A stretch of DNA of 64,000 bases. It comes from Breviolum minutum Mf 1.05b.01. Taxonomy: Eukaryota > Sar > Dinophyceae > Suessiales > Symbiodiniaceae. The stretch is taken from the NCBI GenBank assembly GCA_000507305.1, contig DF240136.1:62001-126000 (forward strand). Reading direction: 5' to 3'. The translations under genes and the position numbers were made by a program. Shown in pieces: positions 22,310 through 33,939 of the stretch. The notes under the pieces are model-generated. The model saw only the letters and a list, made by a program, of their open reading frames with translations. It did not search any database and had not been told where the DNA came from. Numbering within the stretch: the stretch's first letter is position 1; the number at the start of each line of letters is the position of its first letter.

Positions 22310-23100
22310 TTGGAATATACAGTAACTAACCCAAAATACAACATTTGGTGCGCAGTAACCCATAATACAGCATTTGGCAGATTGGATTTTTTTTTAAGAA
22401 GGCCTATCCACCTTCCTTTCTATAGGAAGATGATTTTGTCAGGTCCTCATCACATGGAGCAGGGGGCACCAATAATTCCATCAGAGTTCGACTTCCTGAA
22501 GGCAAAAATCCTGCAAAGTGTGGCAAGCTGGGTAGCATCAAAGGTAGCATCAAACGCCAGTCATCATCGACTTATGGCTGCTAATGGCCTGAGATGCTCC
22601 CATTTCTAACATGTTTTTGTTTCAGATTGACCTAAAGCCACTACTCATCAATACAAAAAAATGGGAGGAAAGAATGCACCGAAACCCACTTATTCTACCC
22701 TAAGGATCAACCTGTATGGCACCGGGCACCTGGAAGTGTCAAGGCTATTGACCACAGAGGAAAACCAACTCGCCAAACCAAAATGAGCTGCTAACGCGCG
22801 ATTCACCACGTCGTAGCCTCAGGACGGGACAAAAAAGTTCCACCATCCTATGTATCTCGTTTTAAGCTTGCATTTGAACAGTTTCAGGACCCGGAAAGTC
22901 TGTGGGGCTGAATCCGTTGCTCTGTGGGTGGCTGACCTGGAAGGTCTGCCCCTGAAACAGTGGATGATCATGGAGCAATCTACTGAAGAGCCAAAACTTC
23001 TTAATCCCACACATAAAAAGCATCAAAAAGCTTTGCTAGATAGATTGACCTAGCTAATTTTGCTTTGCGGAATCTCCTGGGTGTATGAAAAATGAATGGT
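22310..23100. other. no gene recognised
   Basis: Open frames here are short and composition-driven. This is probably the intergenic stretch downstream of the FVSHxW-family gene. Confidence 0.5.
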
Positions 23101-23107
23101 TCAGGTC

Positions 23108-26100
23108 TCAGGAACGTTCGTGGGTCTCTTGGAATTCGGCTTTGAGCTGTGTCGTGGCCGCCCGAGGCAGAGCAATGCTGTTCAAGATCTGTCTCTTGTC
23201 GGAAGCTTCGCTGGCGTTGGCGTTCGCAATGTCCACGTCCAAGCCTTTCCTGCAACAAAGGATGGCTATAACGACCGCAATGACCGCAATGTCAATTTCA
23301 ATCAGTGTCTGTATGGAATAATTGGTCCTGGTTAGTGCTCGAATTCAAGTTTCCCTGCGAACTTCTAAGTCATGGAGAAACTACCGTACAACCGGTTACA
23401 ACCTTATCATGTTACTAGAGTTGCTACAGGGCAGTTGAATTCAACCTTGCCGGCCAAGTACTTCAACTTGTCCTTTTGATGGGTTACAGGGTTAGATCCT
23501 GAGGTCAGGATCAATCCTTCATCCAAACGACTGGTCAAACAATCTGTGACGATGTGCAGAATGAGTTTTCTCCCAAGAAATTCTCAAGCAAAACCCTGGC
23601 TGAACATATCACTTTTCACAGCTGATTTAAGCTCTAACACTGTCAGGCCTCAAAATATGCGTTGGGAAAGCAGCTTCACGATGAGATTTTGCGAAGAAAC
23701 CCAAGAAAGGCATCAGTTGCCTCACAAATTTGAGCCAGACAAATGTGGCAGAATTCGCCCAAAAAACTGCCGCAGGGGCTCCTGCATGAATCCTCAAAAT
23801 TGGAAGCTTGGGATAGATGTCCAAAGTACCAACATCAAAACAGAAGAGGTTACAGCCTACAAGACTTGGCTTCCTCCCACCACCCGCACCGCACGACATC
23901 AGGGGTGCCACCAGCATTTGCGTCACCACCTCCCCAATGATGATATTTCAAAGGCCCAGCTAGATTTTTTAATGGCACAAGACTACAAAACCCAGTTGTG
24001 GGGTGAGCTCACCCTCTTATGGTGACTTATAAACTTATACCCCTAGACCCCTAGCTACCCAGCTCATAAGGTTAGTTATAAACCTGGTTATAACCCTGGT
24101 CACGAGTGGAGACCAACATGGTGGATCTGAATTTGAGAAGCTGCTGTTCAGCTTCGGCCAGGCCATCCGTGATGACATGTGCAATTTTCCCATCATCATC
24201 GGTCGCAGCCACATCCAACAGCAACGCAAAGCCCGTGTTGCCTGACGGATTTTGTTTTCAAATCCGGTTTTCCACCAAGGAAGTTGTAACAAGTCTGGAC
24301 GAACCAACCGGCCAAAATCGCTGAAGTGCATCGGCCGAATCATGATTTTCATACCTGCACACGATTTTTTTCATGAATCTGACAGCTTTTTTCGGCATCT
24401 CGGATTGCCTTGCTTCGATTTGGTTCCTATCCCAAAGTCCCAAACTCATCATGGTCATTATGAGTTGGTTCAAAGTCCACCTGGAGACGTGTTTCACCAC
24501 ACAAAACACGCTAAATTTTGGGGGTTGGAAGGTCCCAGTGACGTTCTTCCACGGCAATGGACTCCTCAAAACAGCACCAGATCCTTGGAGAAACAACCCT
24601 CAGATCACTTTAAGTCACAATTCGTCAAAATGTTGAAAGATGAATTCGCCAGACGCATGAGTCATTCTTCGTCCCTGAGTCAAGTCTTAGTGCACCAAGC
24701 CGTCACCCCGTCACCCCGCTTTCCAAAAGGCACATTTTCTCCGAAACTTCCAAGACTCCGTGTGAAGGGTGTGGCTTCCTGATCCAGAACTAGGAGGACG
24801 CCCACGCAGAGTTTCATGGCTTTGTAGAAGGAGGTCTTCCGTGGATTGGCATTGATCTCATTCTTCAGCTGGTGCTGGTTGTTCGCATAGGCACCTGAGG
24901 GTCGGAGCTGGTGAAGGGATGTGAAGCGGGAACCATTTTGACCACTTTGACCAAGTCGGACTTAGTTGCCAAGTTGGGATGATATCAATGTAAGAACAAG
25001 TGCAACAACAATTGATTTGCTATATGTCCCCCTTCAAACATCACCAAAAAAAAGGCTTGAGAAGAACCATCATTTTAAACTCCTAGAGGTGATGTTCAAA
25101 AAACCCGAAAAAGGGACACTGGCAAACCCTACCAGGGAAGCTTGGTGCAAAAAGCCAAGTCACACACCCAGTAGGCATGTTGTGGAGCCAGTTGACGCAG
25201 CAGGGCATGACGTTTCAAGCACAGCACAAAGCGCACAATGGGCTCCAACCACGCATGCGACACGAACCATTGGGGCCGTTGTTCATGTGCAGAAGCCGAG
25301 ACCAACTCTACATAACTGCAACCATCTCTTCCATGGTCTTGAGTCGCAGGGTTGATCACCCAGTAATCTGCATGGTAAAGATTGAATTTCTCCTCAGATT
25401 CAATGGTCAACAGCTGGTTTTTTGGAATTACATGGGGGATTGGAGGTTGTGTTCAAAGGACCGTATTCACACAAATTGACAAATAGAACCTACCTTCAAA
25501 TACCTACAGGAACAGGAACTACCAGAACAATCAAGATCAAATTCAGGCCAGTTTCAAATGTCAAGGCTTGTCCATAGGAATCACTCTGCTCGTAAAACTC
25601 GCACCAACCGAAAACTCGTTCTCTGACAAAGTTCAGCAGTGCATTCAACCTTACAACTTCAAGACTCGTGCAGTTCGGAACAAGAAAAAACGAAAAATCA
25701 CACAGTTCAAGGGTTCAAGGGGCTGGGTGTATCTCCAAGTCACCGATGACTTGATCGAAATTTGTGAAATCACGCTTCCGAATGACTTACAGTAGAGACT
25801 TGGTGACACATTTCAACCCCAGTGGCCCGAGAAGTCGAAACAAATGCACAGATGTACAATTGGTGGCCAACTGAAATGGACACATCTCAACCATTCCAAT
25901 GCTTTCAAAGCCTGAAATCCCTGAAATCGTCGTCATAGGTTTTTCATTGGAAATTACCTGAAATTACCTGAAATTCCAGGATATGCATCTGCTTTCCCCC
26001 CTTCATGGAAGACATCTCTCCACGACTCCACGAGTAGCTGATCAATCCTGATGCCACGAAGTTCCGTGGCTGAAATGCGAATCGGAGACGCTGTGCTCAG

Positions 26101-26121
26101 AACCGAAAAATTTGCCAAAAC
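23108..26121 (-). CDS. FVSHxW / YWVCAYANNQ family protein, at least 6-7 exons
   Basis: I know this motif set from dinoflagellate proteomes but no function or named domain for it. Exons, 5' to 3': 26121 to about 25968 ([19 protein letters not shown]); 25392-25164 ([40 protein letters not shown], ending YWVC); 24894-24759 ([20 protein letters not shown], then [18 protein letters not shown]); 24583-24543 ([14 protein letters not shown]); 24241 to about 24095 ([19 protein letters not shown]); 23720-23649 ([15 protein letters not shown]); 23249 to the stop at 23108 ([20 protein letters not shown], then LNSIA). The joins YWV|C, T|RIWC and IL|RKGL restore family motifs in frame. The introns after exons 3 and 6 need GA and GC donors. 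FVSHAWLEP replaces the usual FVSHWWGEP. Upstream exons may be missing. Confidence 0.75.
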
Positions 26122-26425
26122 CTGCAGGGAAAAGCACATCGACATAAGACATGAAACACAGGTTCCGAACATGTGCAACATAAATTGATTTGGATGGAAA
26201 CCAGAAAACTATGAATAGAAACAACCTGCCAGAGAATTCACACATTTTTTTTGGGCTCACCACAAAGCTCGAAATCTAATGAATCTTCCGCAGCATGTGT
26301 CTTGACTTTGCGGGCAGCTGCATCCTACATCCTCAAGAAAGGATCAACCTCTGTCCAACGACCCATAAATTGGCTTTCAACTGATACACTACTGCAACTT
26401 TTGGGTGTGGAAAGGCATAGGCATA

Positions 26426-27175
26426 TCATCGGTTTGTTGATGAACTTGACTTGCCACTGCCCCGATTTCGGGCTGCTTGGCTTTTGGACTCAACTGATGG
26501 GCCCAGGTTTTTAGCCTTGGACTTCTCCAGGAGCAACGACACGAGTTCCGTCTTTTCGATGCAGCGCCGGATTTCACTGGAGGAAACGCCCTCCCACCGG
26601 AGCTTTCCGCGAAGAGCTGCAGGAGACAATTGCATGAGAAAATTGAACTTGGAATTGGCTGAACGAGGATAAGTGCTTTTGTTTCGCGGATATGCTGCTT
26701 TTCCAGCTTTCGTCGCTCTCTCTCTCTCCCTATTTCTGACATGACGACGTGGCGGATTTGCATCTGCATCATCTGCATCCTTTCTCTCCTTCACAATCTC
26801 AAGGTTTTCTTGTGCCCTGGATTCATACACTTCACGCAGGGGTTCGTCCAAGGCTTTCCAAGCCTTTGCCATACGAGTTCCCAAATGAGCAGCGTTATCT
26901 GGATCAAGAGGATTTTCACCAGCTTCCAACTGTTCTTCAATAAATTCACATCGAATGGACCTGAAAAAATGTAAAAACGCCGCCGCTTCCGGTGCTTTGG
27001 ATTCTGAAGTCTCTGGACTTATAGGTGAATCCTCCATCTCATCTTCAGGTTCGAACTCTTCAAATTCATTTTCTTCCCCATCATCCACATCTGCCAGTGA
27101 GCCACTCTCCGAGTCACCCCATGGAAAGAGATCTGAGGCATCATCCGTGCCCGAGTCTGACGCAGAGGACGACAT
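26426..27175 (-). CDS. intronless HMG-box protein
   Basis: The gene encodes 249 residues in a single exon. Residues 1-60 are acidic and Ser-rich. About residues 62-130 form an HMG-box-like helical domain (AAFLHFFRSIRCEFIEEQLE ... AKAWKALDEPLREVYESRAQ), the L-shaped DNA-bending fold of chromatin and transcription proteins. After a basic linker (RRHVRNRERERATKAGK) a C-terminal segment, LRGKLRWEGVSSSEIRRCIE then KTELVSLLLE, resembles small SAP-like helix pairs common in dinoflagellates. The start is the ATG at 27175, which precedes the acidic tail and follows a spliced-leader relic. No introns, unlike its neighbours, which suggests retroposition. Likely a nuclear DNA-binding protein. Confidence 0.8.
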   Translation of the reverse strand: MSSSASDSGTDDASDLFPWGDSESGSLADVDDGEENEFEEFEPEDEMEDSPISPETSESKAPEAAAFLHFFRSIRCEFIEEQLEAGENPLDPDNAAHLGTRMAKAWKALDEPLREVYESRAQENLEIVKERKDADDADANPPRRHVRNRERERATKAGKAAYPRNKSTYPRSANSKFNFLMQLSPAALRGKLRWEGVSSSEIRRCIEKTELVSLLLEKSKAKNLGPSVESKSQAARNRGSGKSSSSTNR

Positions 27176-27233
27176 GGAAGCTCAAAACACACACACACAG
27201 ACACACACCTTCTATGATGGGCAGGGAAGGTCC

Positions 27234-27250
27234 CTTGAGCCAAAATTGTT
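27234..27250 (-). other. relict dinoflagellate spliced leader (DinoSL)
   Basis: The minus strand reads ATTTTGGCTCAAG (27246-27234), identical to the last 13 bases of the dinoflagellate spliced leader as I recall it. Extending four bases further 5' gives 15 of 17 matches. It ends 58 bases before the ATG of the intronless HMG-box gene. Genomic leader relics upstream of intronless genes are the accepted mark of reinserted mRNA copies in dinoflagellates. Confidence 0.75.
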
Positions 27251-29540
27251 GAGTCAGAAAGGTGCACAAATTGTTGAGTCAGAAAGTCAATGAGTTACCC
27301 AAGTTTGGACCTTAACTAACAATTACAACCTCCATCATTTCTACAGGAAAAACCCAACCCCAACTTAAGGTCGCTCCGAAAACATAAAAGCGCAATCTTG
27401 AAGACTGCCAGGGGATGAAGAAAAAAAGCTATCGTTTTTTGGCAGTCGATGTCACCCTCTTGCCACATATTTTGTTTTTTTTGTTTCTCTCGTTTTTAGG
27501 TTTTTTTCTGAGCTCGGAGTCTGTGAAGACGCGCTCGTTATAAGTTACACCTAATGAAAATTGCCAAATCGTGAGACAAGAGGCCAAACAATTCATACCG
27601 GCCAAACAGGTCGTACTACCATTGTTTTCTACCAATTGGACCTGTATTGGAATATTTCAAGTCATCCAGGAATCAAAAAGGTCTGTTCAAATTTGGGATG
27701 TTGTTTTATCATCATAAATCATGAAATTATCAAAACGAGAAAAAAAACGACGATCGATCGACGAGACCAACAAGGCCAAGGAACCAATTCTGCATTGAAT
27801 TCATTCAACTGCTGCGTGGGGCCCAGCTTATGTGGACCGCAAGACAGCAGCACGTTGCCGTGCCAGGTTTGCTCCGGCAACCTTGGCCCAGGCAGCCATG
27901 CAGCCATACATCTTGGTGTTTATCAATTCCACCCAAAGATTGTGTTTTCAACTGGAAGTACAATGTTTGATAGAAGAGGACTTGAAATGTCGCACCCATA
28001 ACGCCAGTGATGACAACAACAGGAACAAACAGGAAAATGAACTGAGTGTTCTCTCTCTCTCTCCATGTTGGACACCAGCCCGGCAGCTCTCAATTGACAC
28101 CATGTCAACACACATCCAAGCGCCAAGCAACTTACTTTTCAAAAACTGAATTGCTTCATCAGTGGTTTTGCAATCGCATGTGAAAATGCCTCTTTTGGGC
28201 ACATTGATGGACACCATGGGGAGAACAGCGCTGGAAGCAACACTGTGATCTGAAAACCTTTCTGGTTTCGTCCTGTAAAAGGACGAACAGTTGGCATTCG
28301 CGTGGCGCAGCAAAGCACCATCGATCGATCGAATCCAACATGTTCAATCTCACATGTTGACCTCCATCACTTGAATTGCTCTATGCTATTGCCTTAAGAG
28401 ATCCAGATTAGGACTTGAATGACATGTTTAGAAAATGGTGTTTGAGCCAAATCGCTTCAAAAAAGGTCATCTTCCACATTTCAACTTTCAACAGTACTCT
28501 ATACACGAACACACATCAGCAAAATCATGCCTGTTACAAAGCAGGCGAAAGGAACAATATATACAGTTGGAACAGTATTTGAAATTCCTTTTTGTTTGAA
28601 TTTCAGCACTGTCCATGTCACAGCACTGGCAGGAAGTTCTACTCTGGAAACAAAGATCTGCAAACATATCAAACTGATACTTGCACATGAGGGTTCGAAA
28701 ATAGTCATCACATGTCATCACTCAATTTGAGACAAATATCACTCACATCATGGCCACTGTACACTGCAGGCCATTGGGATCGTGCATTGCCGGATTGAAT
28801 TCCACATCTCACAACCGTTCAATCCACCTGTGACTTTATAGCAAGGCCACCAAAAATGACCAAGTTCAGCCACTTTGAACGATTTGAACTCAACACAAAA
28901 CACAAAAACAAAACAAACAATCAAAGGACATACATGGACCACATGGACATACTGTACATAAGAAATCATAAGCATGCACCTGCGCTACCAAACAAACCCC
29001 GCGTAGCTTCCAGTGATGTGGATGATACCTCGGGTTTGAAACCGGCCAGTTTGAGCGAAATGAAGGGGAGTCGGAATCAAGGAGGTTTCATCATTGAGTG
29101 CCCGTCTCGCCAGATTTGAGCAGGAGCCTGAAAATTAAATACCTGGCAAATTCCAATCAGGTGACTCTGATGCAAAGTCCGAAGATGGAGTGTGGATAGT
29201 GTGGATAGTGTGGATACATTGAATGTGGACATTGTGGAACGTGCCTGTCATTCCTGCGGGGGTATTTGTAGACGGCAGCCTCAAGTTTACACAATGCTTG
29301 AAACCTCTCCCATCATCTCCCATCCATCAAACGACGGCAGAACTGCTGATGCATCTAGACTTTTTCGCGCCAGGGTCAGAGGTCGTCATCTGCAGAAATA
29401 TACCGCAGCATCTCTTCAGCCACGATTTCCCCAAAATCTGGTTCTGTTCTCTTCCAAGAACCATTGCAAGACACTGTAAAAGTGTCATGTGAAATCATGT
29501 GCACATTTCACTGCTTATGTCCATTGCTTATCTCTTCTTG
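27251..29540. other. sparse region; a few possible minus-strand exons
   Basis: Candidate minus-strand pieces are about 28260-28135 (SVASSAVLPMVSINVPKRG, then IFTCDCKTTDEAIQFLK), about 29105-28990 (LNDETSLIPTPLHFAQTG) and about 29385-29300 (LARKSLDASAVLPSFDGWEM). None has a recognised domain and they cannot be linked. The repeat TGTGGATAG occurs three times near 29195. The rest appears non-coding. Confidence 0.35.
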
Positions 29541-29546
29541 CTTTCC

Positions 29547-30315
29547 TTAAATGGACTTTTTAAGTGCAGAGACGCAAAAGGCCTTCACCACGGTCTTCGC
29601 CGGCTGAGGCTTGACCTTCACTTCCTTGCAGCATGTAACTTGCAGGAAACGGCAGATTTGTTTATGTGAAAAATTCTCCATGTTTTTTAAGATAATAAAA
29701 TCTCCATTGAAAATGAATGAAATCAAAAAACTCAGGATGTGACCTTTCCAAACATCATCTTCTTGCCACCTGTGCAGTTTCATTGAGGGATATGAGCAAA
29801 TGGAAATGCATTTGCTTTAGATTTTTAGATTTGAATGATGCCAATACACGAAAACCCGTGCCTTTGGTTGCCTCAGTTGCACTTTTTCTGGAAAACCATG
29901 TGGGCAACATATTGAACTTTCAATAACTATGTGGGAAAAACTGATGCAAGTTTCATCAAGATACCTTCTTCTTGCGGGTCTTGATCATACAAAGGCCAGG
30001 CAAGGTGAACTTTCCCGTTTTCTTCACTTCCTTTGTTCCAATCTCGGCCAAAAGGTCCAGGACCTGATTTCACACTTCACATGCTAAAAAACCTTCACAT
30101 CCTTCACCCAAATGACTTGTGACGGATTTTTTCGTATTGCTTCCATATTTTCTCAACATTTGCAGGAAAAAACAACATGTGACACAACTTCTGTATTGTC
30201 CAGTGGCTTTTGTGGTGTCGCCCTTCTTCAAACCTGCTGCATCTGCCAACTCCGTAGCAAGAGCTCCCTTGGTCATCACCTTCACCGACTTAGCCATAGC
30301 CTTCATAGGAGCCAT
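29547..30315 (-). CDS. dinoflagellate histone-like protein (HU-like, HLP/HCc type)
   Basis: A 106-residue basic chromatin protein descended from bacterial HU. Dinoflagellates use it to organise nucleosome-poor chromosomes. Five exons: 30315-30208 (MAPMKAMAKSVKVMTKGALA ... KKGDTTK), 30063-29965 (VLDLLAEIGTKEVKKTGKFT, then LPGLCMIKTRKKK), 29871-29862 (10 nt), 29769-29744 (26 nt, together ATKGGKKMMFGK) and 29624-29547 (EVKVKPQPAKTVVKAFCVSA, then LKKSI, stop). The lengths add to 321 nt in frame, and the product matches the family from end to end at its usual length. All acceptors are AG followed by G; donors are GC, GT, GC, GT. The N-terminal Met/Lys/Ala-rich tail is typical. The start is the only ATG that gives this tail. 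Confidence 0.92.
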
Positions 30316-30499
30316 TGCGCTTGACTTGTTATAGGTGTTTTGTTGGACGCTGCGAAGTGTGGGCGATTGGAGCCAAACTGCTACGAAAAATACGAAGATC
30401 TTGAGCTTTGAATCAACTCATCAAGCCAGTTGTCATGACTGCAGGATCCCGCCGGATTTCTGAGGTTCATACATGGAGGGGAGGATACGGTCCAGAGGC

Positions 30500-31600
30500 C
30501 CTACAAAGCTAGCACATCCCATTCATCAAGCTTTTCTATAACAAGATGCATTCGGCTTGCTGGGCGTCTTACCCAAAATGTGAAGGGAAAGTATCGCAAT
30601 AGTCCCACTACTGTAAGTGCATCATTCAAAACCAGCTGAGAGAGTTGCGGGTTGTTCATCTTGAATACTTTGATCTCAGTGGCTGTCACCTGATTGCCAT
30701 TGGAGTACTGACACACCCGGTCCGGCGGCTTCGAATTGGTATGAAAAACTTAGGCCCAAACGTAGATCACCGGCATTGGTACTTGTAACCTGATTCAGCT
30801 GGAGAAGCTCACACACACAAATATGCAGCTCAAAGATATTTACATCAAGAAGAATCATGAAGAATCTTGCTGGTCTCTTGCAATTGATCATCTCCGCAAA
30901 CTAGGGATCTCGTCAGCAAAGCACAGCGTAACTTCAGCAAAGGGCTCCAAGCTACTTAATTTTCCATGTGACTTACCTATCTCACGTGCCAGCAGTCCTG
31001 CACAACGAATCTAAAGCAAAACGTCAAATTATGTTTCATTCCAGAATTAGTTCAAAGCAGCATGGGCATTTTGTGATTTTGTGAACGTCTGTATCCTACA
31101 GCTTCAGTACGCTCTAAGGCATGAGCTTGGAATCCATCATGAACGAATCATAGAACGTGACCACATAAACAAATTCATAAGGTGGCGTGCAATATATGTT
31201 CATAGGCGTACAGCGGCCAACTTTTAAAGAGGTGGTAATCATTCGCACGTGCCCATTCAGCATAGGACTGAGTCTCAGACTTCTTTGGTTCGCTTTCCTC
31301 CAGCCGGCTCTCTTGGCGATTCCACCTTGGTGTTTCAAATGTGCTCCAACCTGTCAGTCTTCTCCAGTGTGGGTGATATGAGATGATACATATTGATAGA
31401 TATTGATGCATATTGATACATAATCATCCATAATCCATGATGTTGGAACAGTTGTAGTTCAATTGAAGCATTTCAAGACATTCTCTGAAGTCTTCTATCC
31501 TTGTCAACAGCTGGCGCATCTTTTCATGGTCGGGTTCGGCTGCTTGATGAGCTTGGTCGTGCCCCTGCCCATCCGTGTTTCAACGAGATGTCAACGTTGC
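30500..31600 (-). CDS. unidentified multi-exon gene(s)
   Basis: Several minus-strand exons look genuine. They are about 31590-31440 (HEKMRQLLTRIEDFRECLEM, a coiled-coil-like helix), about 31360-31170 (KKSETQSYAEWARANDYHLF, then KSWPLYAYEH), about 31015-30895 (IRCAGLLAREIGK ... LEPFAEVTLCFADEIPSLRR), about 30795-30720 (VTSTNAGDLRLGLSFSYQFE) and about 30690-30575 (VTATEIKVFKMNNPQLSQLV, then LNDALTVVGLLRYFPF, followed by a GTAAGA donor). Two exons start with the similar VTxT after CAG. I do not recognise the family, and one or two genes may be present. Confidence 0.45.
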
Positions 31601-32117
31601 CACTTGGCCAAAACCACTTAGCGATCTCAACTCTTACCTGATATCATTGACGTGTCCTGTATGATATCCTCTCTATATCACGAGTGTTCGAAACATTTCC
31701 CCCAACAATTCATTTAAAAATGACACCTTATGACACCACAACTCCACAATGTAGAGTACTGAGGTCAACACCTCCACTAGAGCCGCTAGACATCGGCCTA
31801 CCTCGTGAATGTCGCTGAGTGTATCTCAAAACTTGCATCTCACAAGCTGCAATTTGCACTATAGTTGGTCATGCAGCATGCAAGGACCAAAGCTATTCTG
31901 ATCCAAAATTTCCTTTATTGCATAATATTGCATATGTCTGCATTTCTGTGACATTTGAAAGTCGAGCATTCCCCGAGGTGCGTTCTCTGAATATGGAACC
32001 ACGTTGACATATCATATCATGACCATCTCACAGTCAACGTTTAGAAAACATGGCCTTTTCGGGTGTTTCATGTGCTCAATTATTTCATCAATTTCATTCA
32101 ATGTCATCCCTTGCAAC

Positions 32118-33640
32118 TTAGGTACTCTTCCGACTGGCCACGATGTCTTCCCCGGCCCGTGTGGTTTGCCGTGTCCGTTCATGGGCCGGAGGTCGAGGTG
32201 GTGGCAGTGCAGGAGGTTTCTTGAGGCCAGTGATACCATGGGATTCCTCCAGCGCGCCGTAGACTCGTTGAGGCTCAAAACCGGGCTCCAAACCTGTGAC
32301 TCAGTTGACGTTGGCCAAAAATAAAACGAAGCAAAAGGATGTTGGGAAAAACCCTGCGCCTTTCAGAACCATGGAACAAATGTATCGTAACTTGTTAAAT
32401 CTTCCAAAAAAAAACAATCATTTGCATCTGCAAGATTGTGCAAGTACCTGCCAAAGCCCGATCAATGCCATCTGCCAACGATGTGAAACCGCCAACGCCA
32501 CCCATGTGAGCTGTTGGCAAACCAGCATTTGCCTCAGGGCTGACCAAATAAACATATCAAAAAAAAATATCAAGAAAAATCATGGAACATATGGAAGATC
32601 CAACCCGAAAATTTCGCAGTTCTGTCCAAGTCTCAGCAGATTGCATCCAAGGAGTGCCGGTGGCTTTTCCACTTGCCTCTCGTTCTTGTTGTGTTTGAAC
32701 CATTGTGCAGTGTCGATCGTAGCTGGAGTTGCAGGAGCAACTGTAAGATGATGTGAAACTACCCTTGCCGCGCTTGCATTTCTTCGTGCGCTTGTCATGG
32801 TCCAAATAGGATTGCCGACAGCTGGAACATTTCCTGATGCGACTTCACACCATCAATGGCGATCAGATCGATCAGTATGAAAGCAGAGCGGAAAAGCATG
32901 GAAAAAATCACCAAAAAAACTCAAGAAGATCCATAAAGTTAATTAAGAGTCTTACGCTCTCCTTTTTGGTTACATTCCAAGGTGCAAATCACCAGATCCC
33001 TTCACGGGAACGTAGCTGAAGGCGTGACAGGTGCAACCAGCCATTTTGCACTTCAACTTCCTCTTGGGTGTCAGAAAAACTCTCCATGGTGGAATCATCT
33101 CATCTGAAATTCTAGGTTTCTGCATGGCATTTTTCAAAAGAACGAGCAGTCAACGAGCAACTCCTACTTCAAACAAGCAAGGACACGAAGTATCACATGA
33201 GAAATGGCTATCAAATATCACTTCCTCCTCGGACGTTGTGACACGAAAGCATCGAAAACTTCGGCCTGGTCTCTGGATAATCTGCCCAGGTGTGCTCGCG
33301 ATACCTGTGAAGCAACCGCATTGACAGAGCATTGACCGATCAGATGATGGTTTCCGGTTTTCCGCACCCAACCTGTGTCCACAAAAGCAGGTAGATGCAG
33401 GACCCACTGCTTTACATTCCAAGCCGCTCTCTGCCTATCACAAAATGGCTGAAGATCGGCTGAACACACATCGATAACATGGGAAATGCATTGAGGATTG
33501 ACGATGATTGACGATGATTGACGATGGCGACTGGACCACCTCCACCCAATAGACCCACAAACGACGTTCAGGGTCTGCAGCTCGTTCTCTCAACGCTTCG
33601 TATTCACCTCGGGATTTGCAGCGAGCTTCGTTTCCACGTC
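32118..33640 (-). CDS. FAM221A-like protein
   Basis: FAM221 proteins are small Cys/His-rich proteins of unclear biochemical role, found mostly in organisms with cilia. Minus-strand exons in order: about 33630-33540 (YEALRERAADPERRLWVYWV), about 33433-33355 (LECKAVGPASTCFCGHRL), about 33068-33005 (KLKCKMAGCTCHAFSYVPVK), about 32830-32560 (KCSSCRQSYLDHDKRTKKCK, then SFTSSYSCSCNSSYDRHCTM, then QTQQEREASGK), about 32545-32445 (AHMGGVGGFTSLADGIDRAL) and 32290-32118 (YGALEESHGITGLKKPPALP, stop at 32118-32120). CFCGH, CxCxxFxYVP, the FTSSYSCSC block and the GGFTSLADG tail occur in the family's order. The 5' exon is not certain. The gene lies just downstream of the dynein gene on the same strand. Confidence 0.75.
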
Positions 33641-33939
33641 AACGGACAAAAATTGGGCAAACATTGGAAGAAGACTCGTCCTGAAAGCACGTGATACACG
33701 GTAATGCAGTGATAACACTTCAGGGATTCAAAGCTTGGGAACGTTCATCCAGCAAACGCCCACCATCAGAATCACCCACCAGTTGACGATACCTCATCTG
33801 CACGCATAGATGCATCGTAAAAAAATCAAGGGTTTGATCGAACGCCTTGCAAAGCGGTAAACATTACACAGCTAGGAAGGAATGTTCCCAAGTTCCAGTT
33901 GGCCTGTGACGGATGGTGACTCGAATCTGGGGTTGTGAA

